Of a stretch of DNA of 11,880 nucleotides, positions 6,632 through 11,880 are shown one piece after another. Each line of letters begins with the position of its first letter. The first letter of the stretch is position 1. The translations under genes and the position numbers were made by a program. The notes beneath the pieces were generated by a model. The model had not been told where the DNA came from, did not search any database, and saw nothing but the letters and a program-made list of their open reading frames with translations. The DNA lies in NCBI GenBank assembly GCA_026770575.1, contig MU657219.1:301593-313472 (forward strand). The letters are read 5' to 3'. The DNA is from Pelagophyceae sp. CCMP2097. Taxonomy: Eukaryota; Sar; Pelagophyceae.

Positions 6632-7640
6632 ACGCGCTTTTCGAGCGCAGCGAGCCGAAATCGCTGAATAAATTTTAGGCCGCTCGTGTAAAAAGCCTTA
6701 CCGGACTTAGCTCCGGTTAACGGATCGAACTCCGTTTTTGCTCTCAAACTCCGAACTTGGAGGCACCGCCCAGCCGCGCACCGACGTCCCCTGGGGTCAG
6801 GAGTGTCGCGACGGACGCGCCACGACGCCTATACCCCGGAACCGCGGGCCTTCTTTCCCCTGGAGGCGCGCGGGCTGTTTTCGGTGTGTCCGAAAATGGT
6901 CTCGCCTGAAGCGCTCTAACTTCGCGATGCGGTCAGTGGCATCCGATAAGAAGCCGGTTCCGCGGCCGGGACGTACCGCGCGTGCGCGCGCCGCCGCCAG
7001 ACCTCGCCTGCCGGCTCGGGGAAGGCCGTCGGGCCTAGGCTCGGCAGCCCCACTTTTGCGCGTTCGTTTGGGCGAAACTTGGCTCGCTGCGCTCGATAAT
7101 CGCGCCTCGGGAGGTTCATATCAAATCTTAAGTACTGCACGCATGTTCCAAAGTCAAATTGCCAAAATTTAAAACGACATTCCGTTAAACTTTGGGCACG
7201 AGTATCTCAGCGCGGACCCCGCCCGCGGAGCTAAAGATGACGGATCGTGAAAGCTCGCGTCGAGACGCGTCGACTCCATCAAACAGTTTGTCTCAATTCG
7301 AGAATCGTAATTTTGAAAAGCGGGACTACTATTACAATTGTATGCACTCCACTCTTATAATTCCTACTAGGGATTCCTACAAGGGGAGTCCAACATGAAA
7401 CGGATTCCACTCAGATACAAATTTCCCGGGCTACAAACGAGGTATGAGGCCATTTAGTTTGTTTACGGGCTCCGTCCGCAGCGTGAATCCGCTTTCAAGA
7501 ATAAAACGGTGTGAAACTTGACACTATTTTCTTGTAATTGCGGATTTGCATGGGCGTTTTAAGTGAAATGAAGCCCATAACTTACAAAATGGAGCCCACA
7601 GCCTAAATTTTGGGCCTTATCCCGAACCTCCATGGGCCAC
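6632..7640. other. Gene-poor stretch
   Basis: No supported gene. ORFs here start at TTG or GTG only, or lack motifs. A hairpin ACCGGA-CTTAGC-TCCGGT lies at 6700-6717. A GC-rich patch at about 6760-7100 has coding-like composition but no consistent frame or recognisable motif, so it may be an old coding relic. Confidence 0.4.
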
Positions 7641-7682
7641 TAGGTCGGACTCTGGCGATGCCAAGGCCTACAGCCGGCCCCA

Positions 7683-7943
7683 ATGAAGCGGCAGGGAGGT
7701 GGATCCCAGACGATAACAATGGAGAACCACCTCAAACCAGCTTTGGGCGACGCTGAAATCGAGATTGCGCGCGGTATACGCAAAAAACGGAAGGGATCCG
7801 CCTCCAGCCCGACACCTTGGGTCGAGCCGGACATGTCCAGCCACTCAAAGTATTCTCAAAAGTGCTGTGGAGGTTCGGAAATGAGCGGCATTTTCATGTT
7901 GAACCCCCCTTGTAGTAAGCAACCTTACGGGAGGGGGTACTGA
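7683..7943 (+). CDS. Weak hypothetical ORF, 86 aa
   Basis: ATG at 7683 and stop ending at 7943. The product has a charged segment EIEIARGIRKKRK (about 25-37) and a Cys pair near residue 59, but no recognised domain, signal peptide or membrane helix. Codon endings are not as GC-biased as in the two confident genes. It ends 48 bases before the left edge of the inverted-repeat element. It may be spurious. Confidence 0.2.
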   Translation: MKRQGGGSQTITMENHLKPALGDAEIEIARGIRKKRKGSASSPTPWVEPDMSSHSKYSQKCCGGSEMSGIFMLNPPCSKQPYGRGY

Positions 7944-7991
7944 GACGTCGACGGTTGAAAACGACGGAGGCTTCGCCGCAAACGTCTGTTG

Positions 7992-8605
7992 AGCCGCCTC
8001 CGGCGGCTACACCGCCAGAGAAGGCTGGGCCGCGGGCCGCTTTCGGCGGCTGCGCCGCCTCAAGAGAGAGGAGGCAAGGCCGCCTTCGGCGGCTGCGCCG
8101 CCTCAGGCGGCTGCGCCGCCAGTGGAGACAAGGCCGCCTTCGACGGCTGCGCCGCCTCAGGCGGCTGCGCCGCCAGTGGAGGCAAGGCCACCTTCGGCGG
8201 CTGCGCCGCCAGTGGAGGCAAAGCCGCCTTCGGCGGCTGCGCCGCCAGAGGAGGCAAGGCCGCCTTCGGCGGCTGCGCCACCTCTAGCGGCTGCGCTGCC
8301 AGATGAGGCTGAGCCGCCTTCGGCGGCTGCGCCGTTTCTGGCGGCCTCGCCGCCTCCGGCGGCTGCGCCGCCTGAGGAGGCAATGCCGCCTTCAGCGGCT
8401 GCGCCGCCTGAGGAGGCTGGGCCGCCTTCTGCGGCTGCGCCGTTTCTGGCGGCGCAGCCGCAAAAGGATGCTGCGTCGCCTTCGGCGGCTGCGCCTCATG
8501 AGGAGGCTGCACCACCTTCGGCGGCTGCGCAGCCTAAGGAGGCTGGGCCGCCCCCGGTGGCTGCGTCGCCTCTGGCGGCTGCGCCGCAGGAGGAGGCTGG
8601 GCTGG
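7992..8605 (-). repeat. Left 36-bp GC-rich array (left inverted arm)
   Basis: The core is a 36-bp unit, GCAAGGCCGCCTTCGGCGGC followed by TGCGCCGCCAGTGGAG, repeated with variants, notably at 8067-8280; other parts mix shorter 18-27 bp sub-units. Each unit carries CCGCC, GGCGG and CCGCC arms that can pair in two alternative ways. All ORFs across it read low-complexity Pro/Ala/Glu or Leu/Arg strings and are not listed as genes. On the minus strand the order of units matches the right array. Confidence 0.85.
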
Positions 8606-9090
8606 CCCTCTGCGATCCTCTACAATCCTGTACAGTCCCGTACAGTCCTAAATTGTCCCGTGCAGTCCTGTGCAGACTTAGACGGGCCCTCGAGGTTCTT
8701 CTGCGGTCCTCTGCAGTCCTACACGGTCCTCTACAACCCCCGGCCCCTTGCGGCTCTCTACGGTCCTAAACGGTCCTCGCCGGTCCTAGACGGCCCTCTG
8801 CGGCCCTCTACCGTCTTTCTAGAGTCCTCTACGGCCCTCTACGGCCCTCTGTGGTCCTACACGGTCCTCTACAATTGTACGGTCCTAGACGGCCTTCTTC
8901 GGTCTTCTACCTATACGGCTCTCTACGGTCTTGGGCGGTCTGAGACGGTCCTATACGGCCTCATGTGACTCTCTACGGTCTGCTACGGCCTTCTACGGTT
9001 TTCGACAACTCTCTACGGTCTTACACAGTCCTCTACGACCCGGCCCTCTGCGGCCCTCTACGGTCCTAGACGGCCCTCTACGGTCCTATG
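8606..9090 (+). repeat. Higher-order repeat copy 1 inside the 10-bp array
   Basis: Carries private variants in a fixed order: TGCGATCC, TACAGTCCCGTACAGTCC, CCCTCGAGG, CCGTCTTTCT, CTGTGGTCCTACACGG, TTCTTCGGTCTTCTACC, ACGGTTTTCGAC, GACCCGGCCCTCTGCGG. The same order recurs at 9777-10445. It starts directly at the inner edge of the left GC-rich array. Confidence 0.65.
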
Positions 9091-9776
9091 CGGTTCTAGA
9101 CCGTCTAAGTTCCTAGACCGTCTACGGTCCTCTACGGTCCTAGACCGTCTATGGCCCTCCACGGTCCTCTGCGGTCCTGTTCGGCCCTCTACTGTCCAAG
9201 ACTGGTCGTTTGAGACTGGCCCGAGGCAAGTCCAAGAAAGGTCCGAGAAGACCTTGTGCGGCCCTCTACGACCATCTCTCTACGGCCCCGCTGCGGCCTT
9301 CTTCGGCCCTAGACGGCCCTATGCGGTCCTCCACGGTCTTGTACGGACCTAGACGGCTCTTCACGTTCCTCTACAGCCCTCTACGGTCCCGCACAGTCTT
9401 AGATGCCCTTGGACGTCCTGTATAGATCTGTATGGTCCTCATCGGTCCTCTGCGGTCCCGTCAAGTCCCGTGCGGTCCTAGATGCCTGTGGTCCTAGACG
9501 GTACCGTCCTAGATGGTCTTAGACGGTCCTCTACGGCCCTATAATTGTAGACAGCCCTCGATGGCTCGCGACCCTAGACGGTCCTTGAAGGCCTATACGG
9601 GTTCTCGAAGGCCCTATACGGCCCCATGCTGCCCTCTGCGACCGCCTACGGCCCTGTGCGACTCTCTACGGTCCACTACGGTCCTGCACGGTCTTCTGCG
9701 GTCCTCTACGGTCCGAAAGGGTCCTCAGCAGCCCTAGACGGCTCTAGACGGTCCCGGTCCTGTACGGACCGAGCCG

Positions 9777-10445
9777 GCCTCTGCGATCCTCGACGGTGCT
9801 CTACGGTCCCATACAGTCCCGTACAGTCCTGTAGAGACCTAGACGGCCCTCGAGGGTCTTCTGCGGTCCTCTTCGCCCCCCTGCGACACGCTATGGTCGT
9901 CTGCGGTCGTTTCCGGGCCTCTACGGCCCGAGACGTTTTACGCTCTACGATTTGCGGTCCCGTACAGTCCCTTGCGGTCCTAGACAGTACCGTCTTAGAT
10001 AGTCCTAGACGGGCCTTTACGGACCTAGACGGCCCTCTACGGCCCTAGACAGTCCTCTGCGGTCCTACACGGTCCTCTACAGCCCTCTACGACCCCGTGC
10101 GGCCCTCTACAGTCCTAGACGGTCCTAGACGGTCCTAGACGGCTCTTGACAGTCCTAGACGGCCCTCTGCGGCCCTCTACCGTCTTTCTACAGTCCTCTA
10201 CGGCCCTCTACGGCCCTCTACGGCCCTCTGTGGTCCTACACGGTCCTTTACGGTCCTACACGGCCTTCTTCGGTCTTCTACCTATACGGCCTTGGACGGT
10301 CCGAGACGGTCCCATGCGACCCTCTACGGCCTTCTACGGTTTTCGACGGCTCTCTGCGGTCTTACACGGTCCTCTACGGCCCGGCCCTCTGCGGCCCTCT
10401 ACCGTCTCTCTACGGTCCTAGACGGCCCTCTATGGTCCTAGACGG
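9777..10445 (+). repeat. Higher-order repeat copy 2 inside the 10-bp array
   Basis: Repeats the variant order of copy 1, with about 175 extra bases of 10-bp units inserted between the CTCGAGG block and the later blocks. The stretch 10150-10445 aligns with 8781-9090 almost unit by unit. A segmental duplication inside the array explains this better than independent drift. Confidence 0.65.
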
Positions 10446-10579
10446 CCCTCTACGGTCCAAGACGGCACTATACGGTCCTCTACGGTCCTCCGCGGTCCGA
10501 GAGGGTCCTCTGCGGCCCTAGACGGCCCGAGATGGCCCTAGACGGCCCTCGACGGCCCTCGACGGCCCCCAACGGCCCT

Positions 10580-10723
10580 ATACGACCGGGTCTTCTACGG
10601 GCGATTTGAACGGCGCTGACGACGACTTTCCCGTGTTTTACACACCGAAGACGCGCCGCGAGCTCACATACGACGACGAGTGCCGAGCCCACCTGAACGT
10701 CGAGGCCCAGCGGGTCTGGAAGG
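10580..10723 (+). pseudogene. Coding-like fragment, possibly from a GT25/lysyl-hydroxylase glycosyltransferase domain
   Basis: This is the only non-repetitive piece inside the element, between the 10-bp array and the right GC-rich array. The frame open from the array reads GDLNGADDDFPVFYTP, then KTRRELTYDDECRAHLNVEAQ, with GC-ending codons, and passes into the repeat at about 10724. The order acidic DDD - FYT - RR(E)xL - xDxxCxxxLN resembles, from memory, the DDDQLFYT...LDHKCxIFQxLN region of procollagen galactosyltransferase and lysyl-hydroxylase GT domains. The match is short and gapped, so it is a hint only. There is no ATG (the nearest start is TTG at 10606) and no catalytic half, so it is a fragment or an exon whose partners lie elsewhere. 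Confidence 0.3.
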
Positions 10724-11447
10724 CGGTGCAGCCTCCTCATGAGGCCCAGCCGCCGGAGGCGGTGCAGCCGCCGAAGGCGACGCAGCATCCTTATGCGCCA
10801 AAGCCGCCAAAGGCGGCCCAGCCGCCAAAGGCGGCGAAACCACCTGAGGCGGCGCAGCCGCCGAAGGCGGCATTGCCTCCTCTGGTGGCGCAGCCGCGGA
10901 GGCGGCACAGCCGCCGAAGCGGCGCAGCCGCTGAAGGAGGTCTTGCCTTCTCTTGCGGCGAAGCCGTCAGAGGCGGTGAAACCACCAGAGGCGGCGCAGC
11001 CGCCGCAGGCAGCATTGCCTCCTCGGGCGGCGCAGTTGCTGAGGCGGGGAAACCACCAGAGGCGGCCTTGCCTCCTCTTGCGGCGCAGCCGCCGGAGGTG
11101 GCGCTGCCGCCGAAGGCGGCTTTGCCTCCTCTGGTTGCGCAGCCGCCGGAGGTGCGCAGTTGCCAAAGGCGGCCTTGCTTCCTCTCTCTGGATGCGGCGA
11201 AGCTGCCAGAGGCGGCGCAGCCGCCGAAGGCGGCCGAACCTCCTCTAGCGGCGTAGCCGCTGAGGAGGCGCAGCCGCCAAAGGCGGCCTTGTCACCTATG
11301 GCGGTGCAGCCGCCATCTTGCCTCCTCTTACTACGCCGCCGCTTAGGCGGCTGCGCCGCCGGAGGCAGCCGCCTCCTCTCTCTGGTGGCGGTGCAGCCGC
11401 CGAAAGCGGCCCAGCCTTCTCTGGCGGTGTAGCCGCCGGATGCGGCT
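10724..11447 (+). repeat. Right GC-rich array (right inverted arm)
   Basis: Inverted copy of the left array, about 110 bases longer owing to extra sub-units. Sub-units are of the kind CAGCCGCCGAAGGCGGC with CCTCCTCTGG-type linkers. Homology to the left arm rests on shared private variants at both ends, not only on common composition. Confidence 0.8.
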
Positions 11448-11880
11448 GAGAGAAGGAATCCAGACACGAGCCTGTTCATGAGGATGCGGCGGTTGCGGAT
11501 TTCGTCGTCGGCCGCGTCGTCGTCCCGCTCGTCGGGCGACAGGCCCGCGTCCTCGGCGGGCGACAGGCCCGCGTCCTCGGCGGGCGCGTCGGGCGCGTCG
11601 CCGTCGTCGGGCTCGTTGTAGTGTCGCTGCAGCGGCTGCTTGACGACCACCGCCTCGGCTTCCTCGTCGTCGGCCGCGTCGTCATCACGCTCGTCGGCCT
11701 CGCCGTCGCCTTGATCGACGTCCTCGTGCGCCACACCGACGACGGCGTCGTTGAAGTCGACCTCGTCCTCGTCGTCTTCGACGCGCGGAACAGCCGTCGG
11801 CTGCTCGGTCGGAGCGCCAGTCGGCGCCGCCGTCGGCGCCGCAATCAGCAGCACGGTCGGAGCGGCCGTCGGCACCGAGG
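10967..11880 (-). CDS. Acidic Pro/Thr-repeat protein, 5'-partial; frame runs into the repeat array
   Basis: The frame is open from the window edge and ends at a stop at 10967-10969. Numbering from 11875, residues 1-30 are Ala/Pro/Thr repeats (APT, GAPTEQPTAVP), a style common in cell-surface or secreted stramenopile proteins. Residues about 31-120 are strongly acidic (DDEDEVDF, DERDDDAADDEE). An 8-residue unit AEDAGLSP is tandemly duplicated (DNA copies 11534-11557 and 11558-11581), and DERDDDAADDE occurs twice. The segment IRNRRILMNRLVSGFLL then reaches the element edge at 11447, and the remaining 160 residues are array-derived Gly/Ala/Pro text. The native gene probably ends or is spliced near here (a GTGTCT donor candidate follows MNRL), so the array-encoded tail may be artefactual. 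No enzymatic domain is visible; it could be a disordered linker of a larger protein encoded to the right. Confidence 0.55.
   Translation of the reverse strand, partial: SVPTAAPTVLLIAAPTAAPTGAPTEQPTAVPRVEDDEDEVDFNDAVVGVAHEDVDQGDGEADERDDDAADDEEAEAVVVKQPLQRHYNEPDDGDAPDAPAEDAGLSPAEDAGLSPDERDDDAADDEIRNRRILMNRLVSGFLLSAASGGYTAREGWAAFGGCTATRERRRLPPAAQPPKRRRSKRRQDGGCTAIGDKAAFGGCASSAATPLEEVRPPSAAAPPLAASPHPERGSKAAFGNCAPPAAAQPEEAKPPSAAAPPPAAAPQEEARPPLVVSPPQQLRRPRRQCCLRRLRRLWWFHRL

Larger units (their letters stand above)
8606..10600 (+). repeat. 10-bp tandem repeat array (minisatellite, about 2 kb)
   Basis: The consensus is CGG(T/C)CCT(C/A)(T/G)A, seen cleanly as CGGCCCTCTA repeats around 10200-10235 and CGGTCCTAGA repeats around 10115-10140. 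The 10-bp period continues with point variants and small indels across the whole stretch; a short interruption sits at about 9190-9262. The top strand is pyrimidine-rich in every unit. Because 10 is not a multiple of 3, all three frames give the same ten-residue peptide pattern (ST VLYGPLRP type), and the CTAGA variant introduces TAG stops. The many ORFs here are therefore repeat by-products, not genes. Confidence 0.9.
7992..11447. mobile_element. Composite element: long inverted repeat arrays flanking a 10-bp minisatellite
   Basis: The left array (7992-8605) and right array (10724-11447) are inverted copies. At the outer ends, 35 bases at 7999-8033 are the exact reverse complement of 11406-11440. 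At the inner ends, distinctive variants (CCTCCTCATGAGG; GACGCAGCATCCTT) occur in the same order on opposite strands, around 8465-8520 and 10724-10795, apart from an 18-bp extra sub-unit on the right. Between them lie about 2 kb of 10-bp repeats and a short unique fragment. Long inverted ends of subterminal repeats recall foldback-type DNA elements. No transposase gene is present and no convincing target-site duplication was found, so mobility is inference. Confidence 0.55.

Noticed and set aside
6738..7172. 144-codon + strand ORF in a GC-rich patch
   Set aside because: Starts at TTG; no motif and no consistent codon signal.
8060..8770. Long Pro/Ala-rich ORFs on both strands
   Set aside because: They follow from the 36-bp and shorter units, which are stop-free in several frames; there is no complex sequence, ATG context or domain.
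8606..10421. Series of ORFs with a ten-residue repeat (VLYGPLRPST type)
   Set aside because: A 10-bp repeat gives the same peptide in all frames, and TAG variants break each frame; this is expected from the repeat alone.
8606..10600. CRISPR array
   Set aside because: The unit is 10 bp with no unique spacers, and the context is eukaryotic.
7984..11455. Target-site duplication flanking the inverted-repeat element
   Set aside because: TGAG is present at both edges, but it overlaps the inverted repeat itself and is too short to separate from chance.

Overview
The window looks like nuclear DNA of a GC-rich eukaryotic microalga. The best evidence is a gene split by at least nine very short introns with G(T/C)...AG ends, GC-ending codons in the credible coding stretches, a Pro-Thr repeat/acidic protein of the kind common in stramenopile algae, and large low-complexity repeat arrays. 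A pelagophyte or haptophyte is my best guess; this is inference, because no rRNA or organelle marker is present.

Layout. (1) 1-593, + strand: 3' part of a gene for a Cys/His-rich zinc-binding protein. (2) 594-1102: AT-richer spacer with three compact hairpins. (3) 1103-3450, + strand: an intron-rich ADAT1/Tad1 gene (tRNA adenosine deaminase acting on A37 of tRNA-Ala). I rebuilt it by hand as ten coding segments giving 477 codons with every catalytic and zinc-binding residue. (4) 3451-7990: gene-poor, with many small direct, inverted and diverged repeats, an RGG/RS-type coding remnant carrying an apparent frameshift (about 5131-5407), a diverged tandem duplication (5880-6445), a pol III B-box-like site on the minus strand, and two weak ORFs. 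(5) 7992-11447: a composite repeat element. Two GC-rich arrays (7992-8605 and 10724-11447) are inverted copies of each other and flank about 2 kb of a 10-bp tandem repeat, plus a short captured-looking coding fragment. (6) 11448-11880, minus strand: 5'-partial acidic, Pro/Thr-repeat protein gene whose reading frame runs into the right-hand array.

The genes do not form a pathway. The two left-hand genes share a strand but look independently expressed. The main point of interest is the inverted-repeat/minisatellite element and its position against the minus-strand gene; the ADAT1 gene is the most secure functional call.
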